From Janthinobacterium sp. 61 (lineage in GTDB: Bacteria > Pseudomonadota > Gammaproteobacteria > Burkholderiales > Burkholderiaceae_D): a stretch of 64,000 nt of DNA. This document shows, one piece after another, positions 7,378-15,798 of the stretch. Position 1 is the stretch's first letter. Each line of letters begins with the position of its first letter. The stretch covers positions 930,001 to 994,000 of the forward strand of contig NZ_PJMQ01000001.1 of the NCBI RefSeq assembly GCF_002846335.1, in the 5' to 3' direction. Both the position numbers and the translations under genes were made by a program. The notes beneath the pieces are model-generated. The model saw nothing but the letters and a program-made list of their open reading frames with translations, did no database searches and was not told the DNA's origin.

Positions 7378-8737
7378 GTTTGTCCAGCTTGCGATACAGC
7401 GCTGCCCGGCTTACACCCAGCGTCTTGGCAGCCTTGCTGATATTTCCCTTAACTTCCAGCAGCGCCGCGGCGATGGCGGCACGTTCGAGTGTACCCAGTT
7501 CACGTGGGACGTCGATGGTGAGCGGGGACGATAATGCAGGCACAGCTGTCTTCGCTGAAATACCAAAGTCAGCGATGGTATAGACATTTTCCCGACCTAG
7601 GATGACAGCGCGTTCACAGGCATGGCGCAAGGAGCGAACATTGCCTGGCCATGCATTCGAGCACAGTACATCGAATGCAGTCGCTGCTATGGCGCGCGCG
7701 GGTTTGCTATATTGGTGCTCGTAGTGGGCCAAATAATGGCGCAGCAAGTCCGGAATGTCACCCGCGCGCTCGCGTAAGGGCGGGACGCGCAGGATGATAG
7801 TATTTAGGCGAAACAGTAGGTCTGTGCGAAAAAGCGCAACGTCGTGCAGCCGGTCTTCTTCGAGATTGGTAGCACTAATGACGCGCACGTCAACGCCCTC
7901 GGGAGTGTCCGCGCCCAAGGGCGTCACCTGGCGTCGTTCGAGCACTGTTAGCAGCTTCGCTTGTGCTGTCAAGGGCATATTGCTGACTTCGTCAAGAAAC
8001 AATGTGCCACCGCACGCTGCCTGGAAGCGGCCCGCGCGGTCATTGCGTGCATCGGTGAACGCACCGCGCCGGTGTCCGAACAATTCGCTTTCCAGCGTTG
8101 CCTCTGGCAGGCTCCCCATATCCACTGCGAGAAACTGCCGGGATGCCCGGTGTGAAGCCCGGTGAACGGCTCGCGCCACCAGTTCCTTGCCAACGCCGTT
8201 TTCTCCTAGGATCATGACGTTTGCCTCGGTGGGCCCCACACTGGCGATCATGTCACGCAAGGCAGCCATCGCAGTCGAGTTTCCGAGCAATCCATCGGCG
8301 TCGGCTGGCGCCGCGTCAGATGCTTTAGCATGAATAGGCTGACGCAAGGCCTGTCGCGCAAAGGCTGCCTCGACAGCATGCACTAGGCGAACGTTATCCC
8401 ACGGCTTTGTCAGAAAATCGCTTACGCCGCCCTGCATCGCCGCAACGGCCAGAGGAACATCAGCGTACGCGGTCATCGCGATGATATCGGGTGGGTTGGG
8501 CAGCGCCCTCAATTGCGCCAAAACTTGCATACCTTCGCCACCATCCGTCCGTCCCGCCGAAAAATTCAAATCGAGGAGAACAACGTCAGGACGATTGCTT
8601 GCGAGCCATGCGGGTAACTGTCCAGGATGGTCAAGTGTCGCGACCTGCGCAACGTGCCGGCGCAGCAGCATACGCGCTGCCAGCGCCACGTCTGCATCGT
8701 CGTCGAGGATCAGTACATTTGCTTGCTTGCCGGACAT
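7367..8737 (-). CDS. NtrC-family sigma-54-dependent response regulator
   Basis: 456 aa. Receiver domain at residues 1-125 with acidic pocket LDDDAD, phospho-acceptor Asp56 (DVVLLDLNF) and Lys111 (FLTKPWD). The AAA+ domain starts near 150: Walker A GENGVGKE at 178-185, the sigma-54-contacting GAFTDA loop at 225-230, and the arginine finger region in VPPLRERAGDIP. A Fis-type helix-turn-helix closes the protein (ISKAAKTLGVSRAALYRKL). GAFTDA differs from the common GAFTGA by G to D, a tolerated but less usual variant. A sigma-54 promoter lies 170 bases away at 8908-8923 on the opposite strand, with palindromes at 8805-8834 as likely binding sites. Confidence 0.95.
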   Translation of the reverse strand: MSGKQANVLILDDDADVALAARMLLRRHVAQVATLDHPGQLPAWLASNRPDVVLLDLNFSAGRTDGGEGMQVLAQLRALPNPPDIIAMTAYADVPLAVAAMQGGVSDFLTKPWDNVRLVHAVEAAFARQALRQPIHAKASDAAPADADGLLGNSTAMAALRDMIASVGPTEANVMILGENGVGKELVARAVHRASHRASRQFLAVDMGSLPEATLESELFGHRRGAFTDARNDRAGRFQAACGGTLFLDEVSNMPLTAQAKLLTVLERRQVTPLGADTPEGVDVRVISATNLEEDRLHDVALFRTDLLFRLNTIILRVPPLRERAGDIPDLLRHYLAHYEHQYSKPARAIAATAFDVLCSNAWPGNVRSLRHACERAVILGRENVYTIADFGISAKTAVPALSSPLTIDVPRELGTLERAAIAAALLEVKGNISKAAKTLGVSRAALYRKLDKHGL

Positions 8738-8804
8738 TGGAAATAAAGGAATTAACAGAACTCGAGTTTATCAGCATGCGTTGCATGATTCCACAGCGCG
8801 ATAT

Positions 8805-8834
8805 CACTTTGCCCAAAGTGTCCGGAAGTGGACA
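8805..8834. promoter_or_regulatory. Two adjacent palindromes, probable enhancer sites for the NtrC-type activator
   Basis: CACTTTGCCCAAAGTG (8805-8820) is a perfect 7-bp inverted repeat with a 2-base spacer. It overlaps by two bases TGTCCGGAAGTGGACA (8819-8834), which has 5-bp arms and a 6-base spacer. They lie about 75-105 bases upstream of the -24/-12 promoter, a typical distance for sigma-54 activator binding. Which one is bound is inference. Confidence 0.6.
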
Positions 8835-8907
8835 GTTTGCATGTGCGTTTGCGGACGAATGAGCGGGCAAGTGAAAAAAAATACCGGTCGATTCGTCCGA
8901 AACCGCG

Positions 8908-8923
8908 TGGCACGGATGTTGCA
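8908..8923 (+). promoter_or_regulatory. Sigma-54 (-24/-12) promoter for the efflux operon
   Basis: TGGCACGGATGTTGCA matches the consensus TGGCAC-N5-TTGCA at every fixed position. Transcription would start near 8934-8935. That places the transcript start at or after the ATG at 8936, and favours ATG 8984 as the first codon of the adaptor gene. Confidence 0.85.
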
Positions 8924-8983
8924 ACAGTAGAAATCATGACAAAAGACCACAGCGTAAATACATCACGCCCTACGGGTGCGGCT

Positions 8984-10228
8984 ATGGACCAACCGGTCCT
9001 ACGACAGCGCGGCCGGCGTTGGGGCATGGCAATAGCGATTTTGCTCATCTTGATTGGACTTGCTGCACTGGCGTGGTGGCTCTGGCCCAGCGGACTACAG
9101 GTACCCGCTGCCAGCGTGCGCATCGCTGTCGTCGAGCGCGGCATCCTGCGCGACGACGTGGCCGCGCGTGCAACGGCCCAGCCGCTGCACTCGGTCGTGC
9201 TGGATGTGGTGGAAAATGGTCGGGCCGAAGAGGTGATGGTGCGCGATGGCGCGCTGGTACGCCAAGGCGAATTACTGTTCCGGCTGTCGAATCCACAGCG
9301 CCGGCTTGAGGTGCTTGCACGCGAAGCCGAGCATGCGCAGCAGATTTCAAACCTGTTGAACCTGCGCCTCGCGGGTGAATCCAGCCGGGCGGAAAGTGCG
9401 CGGCGCAGCGCCGACCTCGCGTTTGCAGTCGTTCAGGCTGAGAAGCAATTCGCGAGGAGCGCGGCACTGGCCAAGCAGGGTTTCGTGTCGGGTTCTGCAC
9501 TGGAAGAAGTAGCCGACCAGCTGACGCGGCAGCGCCACGCGCTAGCCAGCGAAGACGCTGCTGGGAAAAGCGAAGAGGCAGCCCGGCGCGACGCTATCGG
9601 ACAGATTGCCCAGGCGGTATCCAGGCTGGAAGATGGCCTGAAGTTGGTCAATGCCGGCGTCGATGCACTGGCCGTGCGCGCGCCCGTTACCGGCCGCCTT
9701 GCAGATTTCAAATTGCAGGTAGGGGAAACAGTCCGATCAGGACAGCGCCTTGGACGCATCGACGACATCGCGCAATTTTGTTTGGCGGCCCAGCTCGACG
9801 AATACTATTTACGTCGCCTTGCCACCGGCCGACCGGCGACAGCCGTGATCGATGGCCAGACCAAGCACGTGATTGTCAGCCGCATATATCCGCAAGTGAG
9901 CGACGGCAAATTCACGGTTGAGTTGACGTTCGTTGATGGCCAGCCGGCTACCCTCAGCCCAGGCCAGAGCGTCGACGTCCTGATCACGCTGGGTGCTGCG
10001 CGGACTAGCTTGCTTCTTCCAAATGATGCGTTCAGCAATGACACCGGCGGCGGCTGGGTATTCGTCGTGCGCGCTGACGGCGTACAAGCGGAGCACCGGG
10101 CCGTGCGTTTTGGCCGGCGCAACAGCACGCAGATCGAAGTACTCGACGGCGTGGTCGCCGGCGAGCGCGTCATCGTGTCGTCATACACGCCGTATGGAAC
10201 GGCGCTGCATCTTCAGCTTACCCACTAA
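8984..10228 (+). CDS. HlyD/MacA-type periplasmic adaptor of an ABC efflux pump
   Basis: 414 aa from ATG 8984. Longer in-frame starts at 8828 and 8936 would lie upstream of, or at, the transcript start predicted from the sigma-54 promoter. A single membrane anchor (about residues 14-34, GMAIAILLILIGLAALAWWLW) is followed by a barrel-sandwich half, a coiled-coil hairpin rich in Ala, Glu and Arg (about 100-220), the second lipoyl half (VRAPVTGRLADF) and beta-barrel domains. Such adaptors link an inner-membrane ABC transporter to an outer-membrane channel; no TolC-like gene is adjacent. First gene of a three-gene operon with the ATPase and permease. Confidence 0.9.
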   Translation: MDQPVLRQRGRRWGMAIAILLILIGLAALAWWLWPSGLQVPAASVRIAVVERGILRDDVAARATAQPLHSVVLDVVENGRAEEVMVRDGALVRQGELLFRLSNPQRRLEVLAREAEHAQQISNLLNLRLAGESSRAESARRSADLAFAVVQAEKQFARSAALAKQGFVSGSALEEVADQLTRQRHALASEDAAGKSEEAARRDAIGQIAQAVSRLEDGLKLVNAGVDALAVRAPVTGRLADFKLQVGETVRSGQRLGRIDDIAQFCLAAQLDEYYLRRLATGRPATAVIDGQTKHVIVSRIYPQVSDGKFTVELTFVDGQPATLSPGQSVDVLITLGAARTSLLLPNDAFSNDTGGGWVFVVRADGVQAEHRAVRFGRRNSTQIEVLDGVVAGERVIVSSYTPYGTALHLQLTH

Positions 10229-10285
10229 CAGGTCTCTCACGGAAATGACAACATCATGCAATTGAATCGCACACAACAGGAAAGC

Positions 10286-10966
10286 ATGTTCAGGCTCGTC
10301 AACATAACGAAAACGTATCGTGGCGGCGAGGTGCAGACAACGGCGCTTGACCGGATTGACCTCACCATCGCCGCGGGTGAATATGTGGCGATCACCGGGC
10401 CGTCCGGCTGTGGCAAGTCAACACTCTTGGCTATGCTGGGACTGCTGGACACGCCCGACGGTGGCGAATGCTGGTTCGACGGTCGCAATGTGGCGGGCTG
10501 GAGCGAGGCACAGCTCAACCGATTACGGCGCGGACGTATCGGCTTCATTTTTCAGAATTTCAATCTAATCGAAGAATTGACGGTTGCCGAAAATGTGGCA
10601 TTGGCACTTGACTACCTGGATGTGCCTGCAACGCAACGAAAGGTTCGCGTCGCCGCGATGCTTGATCAACTAGGCGTGGCGCACCGCGCCGGTCACCGTC
10701 CGTCGCAACTTTCCGGTGGACAGCAACAGCGTGTAGCCATCGCGCGCGCGCTCGTGGCCAGTCCAGCGCTGCTGCTTGCTGATGAGCCGACGGGCAATCT
10801 TGATACAGCACACGGCGACGAGGTGATGCGCATTCTGCGTCAGATCAATGCAGATGGCACGACCATCGTCATGGTGACGCACTCGCCGACGCACGCCGCG
10901 CAAGCTTCGCGTACGGTACGGCTGCTGGACGGCCGTATCCTGATCGACGCCCTGCAACCCGCCTGA
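10286..10966 (+). CDS. MacB/LolD-type ABC transporter ATP-binding protein
   Basis: 226 aa from ATG 10286, which has CAGGAA just upstream and gives the usual family start ([18 protein letters not shown]); ATG 10256 would add ten residues. Walker [10 protein letters not shown] at 38-46, Q-loop in FIFQNFNL, signature LSGGQQQR, Walker B LLLADEPT and H-loop VTHSP are all present, so the ATPase should be active. It powers the FtsX-type permease encoded 13 bases downstream. The MacB-type arrangement (mechanotransmission ABC) fits export of peptides, lipoproteins or amphiphiles; the substrate is unknown. Confidence 0.95.
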   Translation: MFRLVNITKTYRGGEVQTTALDRIDLTIAAGEYVAITGPSGCGKSTLLAMLGLLDTPDGGECWFDGRNVAGWSEAQLNRLRRGRIGFIFQNFNLIEELTVAENVALALDYLDVPATQRKVRVAAMLDQLGVAHRAGHRPSQLSGGQQQRVAIARALVASPALLLADEPTGNLDTAHGDEVMRILRQINADGTTIVMVTHSPTHAAQASRTVRLLDGRILIDALQPA

Positions 10967-10979
10967 CCGGAGAGCGAAC

Positions 10980-13421
10980 ATGTTATTGACCACGATGCGC
11001 CACAGCGCACGCGCACTGCGGCGGGAACCCGCCTACGCTGCCATTGTCATAGTCACCCTAGCTATCGGCATTGCTTCAGCCATACTGATTCTCGGCTTAG
11101 TGCGTTACTGCTGGCAATATAATGCCGAAGTGCCCGATGTGGAACATGTCTACGTCGTGAAGCAACGCGACAATGTCGATCCCACGGGCCCCTGGTACGA
11201 CCAGGCGCCGCTGCTGCTGCGCTCTGTTGCAGCGGCAGCGCCCGGTGTGGCTGCGGCCACCGGCTACTTGCCATCACGTCCCGAGACAGCAGGCTTGACG
11301 GTCAACGTCGACGGCAAGCTGCATGCCCTGAAAAGCCTGACTGTCTTGCCTGGGTTTGTCGAGATGTTGGGCCTGAGGGCAGTGCAGGGCGATCTTGCCA
11401 CCGCATTGGAAGCGCCGGATCAGATCGCGGTCACCGAATTAACTGCAATGCGCTTGTTTGGCACCAAGCAGGCGCTGGGCCGCAGTCTGTTTGCGGAAGG
11501 TAAATTGTTACGGGTTGGCGCGGTTCTGCGTACGCCGGCAGCGAATACCACCATGCCATTTGAAGCACTACTAGGCACCGATTCAACGCTAGCGGCCGAT
11601 GTCCGCGATGAAATGCGAACCGGCCTCAAAGGCTGGCCAGGCAAGCTCCTGGTGCGTGTGCACACCAGCGCGTCTGTGCCGATGCTTGTCCGACAGCTGC
11701 AGGACGCAGTCGACGGTGCACCAGCATTACATCAGCAGACCCCCGATATCAAGGCGCGCCTGGGCCGGCGCCCAGTAATGGACATTGCGCTAGCGCGGCT
11801 CGACGCAGCCTATTTCGATACGGGCATCAAGGGTAATTTCATCGCCAGCGCGGGCCAGCGGGGCGATCCGGTGGTCGTTGCCGGCCTTGCCGCTGTCGCC
11901 GTGCTCATCCTTGTTCTGGCTTCGATCAATTTCGTGAACCTGGCGACCGTGCGGGTAGTGCGGCGCCAGCGTGAACTGGCCATGCGCAAAGTGCTCGGCG
12001 CCTCAGCTTGGAGCATTGCGCTGGAATTGCTGGCGGAGGCATGGCTGATTACGTTCTTGGCGGCCTCTGTCGGCCTACTCCTGGCATGGCTGGCACTGCC
12101 GCTGTTTTCGACCCTGGTCGGCCGCCAACTCAACGACGCGTTCACAGTTGGCGACCTGGGTTGGGTCGGTATCCTTGTCGTCGGGCTCGGGCTGTTGACG
12201 GCGGCCTGGCCGGCGTGGATCGCCTGGTCTGTCCCTTCGGCAAAATCATTGGTCGGGCGCACGGCAACTGAATCGCGTGCGACTGCACGCCTGCGGCGCA
12301 GTATGACCGTGGCGCAGCTAACGGCAGCGATTGGATTTGCCAGTGTGACCTTAGCCATCGCCTGGCAGACAAGTTACGCCATGCGCGCTTCGCCTGGATT
12401 CGACCCGGCCTCCATACTCATCGTAGATATGCCTGAACAGGTCAAATACAGCGCGCCAGCGCGCGGCCTGATGACGGCTTTGGCGGCTGCGCCCGGGGTA
12501 CAAGACGTAGCTGTGTCGGATGACGCGATCGGCCGTCATAACGACACGTGGCGCCGCGACCTGAAACGTCCGGATGGCACCAGTGCCACGATGGAAATCA
12601 AGCAAGTTAGCCACAATTTTTTTATGCTTTACGCCATCAAGCCAGAAGCCGGGCGCTTATTCGATCGAACCCTGGACCATGACGACGACTCCGTGCCGCT
12701 GGTTCTAAATGCACTTGCAGCACGCCAGCTCGGCTTTGCCGACGCACGAGCAGCACTTGGTCAAATCGTCATCACGACAAGTTTTGATAACAAGCCGGTC
12801 CCAGGTCGTGTCATCGGGATCGCGCCACCACTGCGGTTCCAGTCATTGCGCGAAGCACTGGCGCCGATGGCGTTCCAATTGAGTACAGGCGGTAGTGCCT
12901 TGAGCGTTCGCGCGGATGGCGACCCCGCCAAGGTAGTTGATGTCATCAGGTCCATATGGCCAAGTTATTTTCCCTCGGCCATTGCGTCCATCCAGCCAGC
13001 GTCGAGCGTCCTTGCCGCCAATTATGCTGACGATGCGCGCATGGCCAGCCTGCTCGCACTGGCAACAGGTATCGCCCTAACCCTTGCAGCATGTGGAACC
13101 TACGTTCTGTCGGCCGATACAGTGCAGCGCCGCGCTCGCGAAATCGTCTTGCGCAAGCTGCATGGTGCAAGTGACTCTGCTATCGGCCTCCTGGTCTTGC
13201 GCGGCGTCGGAACTATGCTGTTGGTAGCCGCGTTAATTGGATTGCCGGTTGCAGCAGTGGCCATCGCACGTTATCTGTCTACTTGGGTCGAAACGGCACC
13301 TGTCGGTTACTTGACCTTACTGCTCGCGTTCGTCGTGACCAGCGTTGTTGCATTGGCGGCAGCCAGTCGACAAGCGTGGATCGCGATGAAGGTCCGTCCC
13401 GCCAATGCCCTTCGAATGTAA
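10980..13421 (+). CDS. FtsX/MacB-type ABC transporter permease, duplicated form
   Basis: 813 aa; ATG 10980 follows GGAGAGCGAAC. One membrane helix near residues 18-38 precedes a large periplasmic domain (MacB-PCD like, about 45-270). Three helices follow (about 288-308, 335-365, 385-410), then a second cycle: helix near 440-460, periplasmic domain, and three helices at the C-terminus (about 690-800). This double FtsX layout in one chain, about 800 aa, is a known but poorly characterised subclass. It is the last gene of the sigma-54-controlled operon and is followed by a hairpin terminator at 13462. Confidence 0.92.
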   Translation: MLLTTMRHSARALRREPAYAAIVIVTLAIGIASAILILGLVRYCWQYNAEVPDVEHVYVVKQRDNVDPTGPWYDQAPLLLRSVAAAAPGVAAATGYLPSRPETAGLTVNVDGKLHALKSLTVLPGFVEMLGLRAVQGDLATALEAPDQIAVTELTAMRLFGTKQALGRSLFAEGKLLRVGAVLRTPAANTTMPFEALLGTDSTLAADVRDEMRTGLKGWPGKLLVRVHTSASVPMLVRQLQDAVDGAPALHQQTPDIKARLGRRPVMDIALARLDAAYFDTGIKGNFIASAGQRGDPVVVAGLAAVAVLILVLASINFVNLATVRVVRRQRELAMRKVLGASAWSIALELLAEAWLITFLAASVGLLLAWLALPLFSTLVGRQLNDAFTVGDLGWVGILVVGLGLLTAAWPAWIAWSVPSAKSLVGRTATESRATARLRRSMTVAQLTAAIGFASVTLAIAWQTSYAMRASPGFDPASILIVDMPEQVKYSAPARGLMTALAAAPGVQDVAVSDDAIGRHNDTWRRDLKRPDGTSATMEIKQVSHNFFMLYAIKPEAGRLFDRTLDHDDDSVPLVLNALAARQLGFADARAALGQIVITTSFDNKPVPGRVIGIAPPLRFQSLREALAPMAFQLSTGGSALSVRADGDPAKVVDVIRSIWPSYFPSAIASIQPASSVLAANYADDARMASLLALATGIALTLAACGTYVLSADTVQRRAREIVLRKLHGASDSAIGLLVLRGVGTMLLVAALIGLPVAAVAIARYLSTWVETAPVGYLTLLLAFVVTSVVALAAASRQAWIAMKVRPANALRM

Positions 13422-13461
13422 CGCATCAATGTTCGTTACGAGCACTCGACGTAAGCAAAAC

Positions 13462-13484
13462 GCAGCCTTTGAAAGGCTGCTTTG
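13462..13484 (+). terminator. Hairpin terminator after the efflux operon
   Basis: GCAGCCTTT-G-AAAGGCTGC is a perfect 9-bp inverted repeat with a single-base centre, followed by TTTGG. The T-run is short, so efficiency is uncertain. It abuts the dispersed repeat at 13476. Confidence 0.5.
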
Positions 13485-13554
13485 GGGGGCAAGCGGAACT
13501 TCGCATGTGAAAAATCTGGCAGCAAGCCGTACCACATTTGAATGTGGCAAACCG
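13476..13554 (+). repeat. About 80-bp dispersed repeat, copy 2
   Basis: Same orientation and near-identical sequence to 1716-1796, including AAAAATCTGGCAGCAAG and the palindrome CCACATTTGAATGTGG. In this copy the inner palindrome is TTCGCATGTGAA, with one base changed. It lies between the end of the efflux operon and the TetR gene; nothing else is seen in that 209-base gap. Confidence 0.7.
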
Positions 13555-13630
13555 GTGCTGTCGAAGAGTCGATAGCGGCTTGTGTCAGACCTGTCCATCG
13601 GTTCATGGTGTGCCTGCAAGCTATAACGCT

Positions 13631-14242
13631 TCAGGACGATGGCGCCGCCATCGCCAGCGAATCGGAGAGGATATGCCACAAGGCCGCGTGGCGCTGCTGC
13701 AGGGCGGCGCCGCCCGCGTAGATCAGTTCCACGTGCAGGCTGTCGACGATGCCCAGGTAGGCCTGCGAATACAGGTCGAGGCGCTGGGGTGCCAGGGCGG
13801 GCGCCATGCGGCCCAGGCTCTTCACGTAATACTGCTGCAATTGCGCCAGCAAGGCTTCGTAGCCCGTACCGACATCGATGCGCAGGGGGGCGGGCGGCAA
13901 ATACGCCGTGCGCAGCAAAAAGCGCAAATGGGCCGAATCCGCATAGCGCTGCGCCATGCGGTCGCAGTACAGCGAGCCGGCCAGTTGCCCGTCGGCTGCC
14001 TCCAGCGCCGCCTCGTCGGCGAAACAGGCGTCCATGAAGGCTTGCTCTTCGGCCAGCGCGTCGGCAAACACGTCCAGAAACAGGGCGTCCTTGCCGGCGA
14101 AATGGGAGTAGAGCGACGCCTTGCGCATGCCGGCTTGCGCGGCGATGTCGCTGAGAGACGAGGCATCGTAGCCATGTTCCGAAAAGTGCACGACGGCGAC
14201 GGCACAGATGTTATCGGCCGAAGCCGAGCGTTTTTTCATCAT
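13631..14242 (-). CDS. TetR/AcrR-family repressor, probably of the adjacent MFS pump
   Basis: 203 aa from ATG 14242 (MMKKRSASADNICAVAV); longer starts would overlap the pump gene. The N-terminal helix-turn-helix is clear: HFSEHGYDASSLSDIAAQAGMRKASLYSHFAGKD is split by the usual turn, with recognition helix RKASLYSHF. The C-terminal ligand-binding domain is all-helical, about 140 residues. It follows the MFS gene by 22 bases on the same strand, so both are likely cotranscribed. The 20-bp palindrome at 15548-15567 in front of the pump is the likely operator. The ligand is unknown. Confidence 0.9.
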   Translation of the reverse strand: MMKKRSASADNICAVAVVHFSEHGYDASSLSDIAAQAGMRKASLYSHFAGKDALFLDVFADALAEEQAFMDACFADEAALEAADGQLAGSLYCDRMAQRYADSAHLRFLLRTAYLPPAPLRIDVGTGYEALLAQLQQYYVKSLGRMAPALAPQRLDLYSQAYLGIVDSLHVELIYAGGAALQQRHAALWHILSDSLAMAAPSS

Positions 14243-14264
14243 TGGGGTGAGAGTGAGTGAGGCG

Positions 14265-15482
14265 TCAGTGCGCTCCCAGGCTGCTGGCATGGGCCGGATG
14301 GACGCGCGCAGTGGCCAGGGTCAGCCATGATACCAGCAGGCCGGCCACCGTCAAGAACAGCAGCCAGGGTAGCGGCCCCCATTCGGACAGGCTGGCCGCC
14401 AGCGGCGTGGCCAGCGAGGACAAGGTCATCTGGATGGCGCCCAGCAATGCCGCCGTGGAACCGAGCGCGCGCTGTTGCGAGCCCATGGCCATGGCCATCA
14501 GTGCCGCTTCCGCGATGCCCAGGCCAAACAGGGCCACGAACATGCCGGGCACGACGGCGACAATGCCGAAGCCCGCCCACGCACCCAGCAGGGCCAGCAC
14601 GGCGCCGCCCAGCATGGCGGTGCTACCCGCCACGCAGAGGCGCGCCACACCGTGCTGTTCCACCAGGCGGCCGCTGGCCATGGCGCCCAGTAGAACTGCC
14701 ACGCCCGTGGCGCCGAACACCAGGCCGAAGCTGCCGGCGGACAGGCCGAAATCGCGCTGGTACACCAGAGACGCCCCGCCGATATAGGCAAACAGGAAAA
14801 AGAAAGTGGCGGACAGGGCCAGCGCGGGTAGCAGGAAGGCGCGGTCCAGCGCGATGCGCGCATAGGTGCGGTGCAGGCCGCGCGGCGAGACCCGCTTGGC
14901 GATGGGTAAAGTTTCCGGCAAGAACAGTGCGCTATTGAGCAGGGTCAAGGCGCCCAGCGCGGCCAGGGCCAGCATCACGGCGCGCCAGCCGTATTGGGCA
15001 TCGAGCAAGCCGCCCACGGCGGGCGCCAGCACGGGCGCCAGGCCCACGATGGTCATCAACAGGGCAAACAGCTGCGCCGCTTTGACCCCATCTGCCACGT
15101 CGCGCACCATGCTCATCACCACGACCAAGGTCAGCGCCGCGCCCAGGCCCTGCAGCAAACGCGCCAGCAGCAGGGTGGACAGCTGGTCCGCCTGCGACGC
15201 CCATACGGCCGCCACGATGTAGACGGCGATGCCGGCCAGCAGCGGATAGCGCCGGCCCAGCATGTCCGTCAGCGGCCCACACAGCAATTGTCCGCCGCCC
15301 AGGGCCAGCAGGAAAACGGTCAGGCTCAGCTGCACATTCGCATACGAGGTGTGCAGTTCGCGCGCCATCGCAGGCATCGAGGCCAGGTACATGTCGATGC
15401 CTGCCGGACCGAGCACGGCCACCAGGGCCAGGGAAGCCGCCAGCCCAAGACTGGCGGCGGGGAGAGTGGTTTGCTGCTGCAT
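14265..15482 (-). CDS. Bcr/CflA-type major facilitator drug exporter
   Basis: 405 aa with about twelve membrane helices. ATG 15482 has AAGGAA a few bases upstream. Helix 1 carries GPAGIDMYLASMPAM, the signature of the Bcr/CflA branch (Asp in helix 1), and the loop between helices 2 and 3 reads GPLTDMLGRRYPLL, the MFS D-x-x-G-R-R motif. Family members are proton-driven exporters of antibiotics, sulfonamides or dipeptides; specificity cannot be inferred. It forms an operon with the downstream TetR gene and is preceded by a strong palindrome that should bind that repressor. Confidence 0.92.
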   Translation of the reverse strand: MQQQTTLPAASLGLAASLALVAVLGPAGIDMYLASMPAMARELHTSYANVQLSLTVFLLALGGGQLLCGPLTDMLGRRYPLLAGIAVYIVAAVWASQADQLSTLLLARLLQGLGAALTLVVVMSMVRDVADGVKAAQLFALLMTIVGLAPVLAPAVGGLLDAQYGWRAVMLALAALGALTLLNSALFLPETLPIAKRVSPRGLHRTYARIALDRAFLLPALALSATFFFLFAYIGGASLVYQRDFGLSAGSFGLVFGATGVAVLLGAMASGRLVEQHGVARLCVAGSTAMLGGAVLALLGAWAGFGIVAVVPGMFVALFGLGIAEAALMAMAMGSQQRALGSTAALLGAIQMTLSSLATPLAASLSEWGPLPWLLFLTVAGLLVSWLTLATARVHPAHASSLGAH

Positions 15483-15547
15483 TGCGATTCCTTCGTGTCA
15501 TCAAAACATCGGGGCATGGACGCCGCCGTGTTTTTTATTGTACACTT

Positions 15548-15567
15548 ACTGCCTACCGGTAGGTAGT
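15548..15567. promoter_or_regulatory. 20-bp operator-like palindrome between MFS pump and small plus-strand ORFs
   Basis: ACTGCCTACCGGTAGGTAGT pairs at 9 of 10 positions. CTACCGGTAG-type palindromes are common operators of TetR/AcrR repressors. The site is 66 bases upstream of the pump start and 31 bases upstream of a tiny ORF on the other strand, so it could control both directions. Confidence 0.7.
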
Positions 15568-15597
15568 TTGTTCAATTATGTGAAGGGGATGAGAGCA

Positions 15598-15633
15598 ATG
15601 AAGAAAGAAACAATGACGGGAGAACTGGCATGA
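15598..15633 (+). CDS. Eleven-residue leader-like ORF coupled to the next small gene
   Basis: ATG 15598 is preceded by AAGGGGATGAGAG and encodes MKKETMTGELA. Its stop codon TGA (15631-15633) overlaps the ATG of the following 52-aa frame as ATGA, a classic coupling arrangement. It is too short to judge by composition and may simply be leader sequence. Confidence 0.3.
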   Translation: MKKETMTGELA

Positions 15634-15788
15634 CGGAAGTGGGAATTTCGCTCAGCGGCGTGGCCGTCGCGTTGCTGTTTGCCGCCTGGAGTTCGCACCG
15701 CAGCCGCTGTGAGCGGCGCGATGTCATGTTGCTGACGATACTGGGCACCGTGCTGGGGCTGCCGGGTGCGGCCTTGCTGGCGTTGTAA
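15630..15788 (+). CDS. Small membrane protein, 52 aa, divergent from the MFS pump
   Basis: ATG 15630 has GGGAGA six bases upstream. The sequence has a hydrophobic first segment (about residues 5-19, ISLSGVAVALLFAAW), a short basic loop with SHRSRCERRD, and a second segment (about 32-52) ending LLALL-like. This is a two-helix hairpin protein of unknown function. It shares the operator region at 15548-15567 with the MFS pump, which suggests coregulation. A chance ORF remains possible because of its size. Confidence 0.5.
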   Translation: MTEVGISLSGVAVALLFAAWSSHRSRCERRDVMLLTILGTVLGLPGAALLAL

Positions 15789-15798
15789 AAGTGAGTCG

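Noticed and set aside
8828..8983. Longer start of the HlyD-type adaptor at 8828 or 8936
   Set aside because: Both lie upstream of or at the transcript start implied by the sigma-54 promoter; the extra residues are not adaptor-like.
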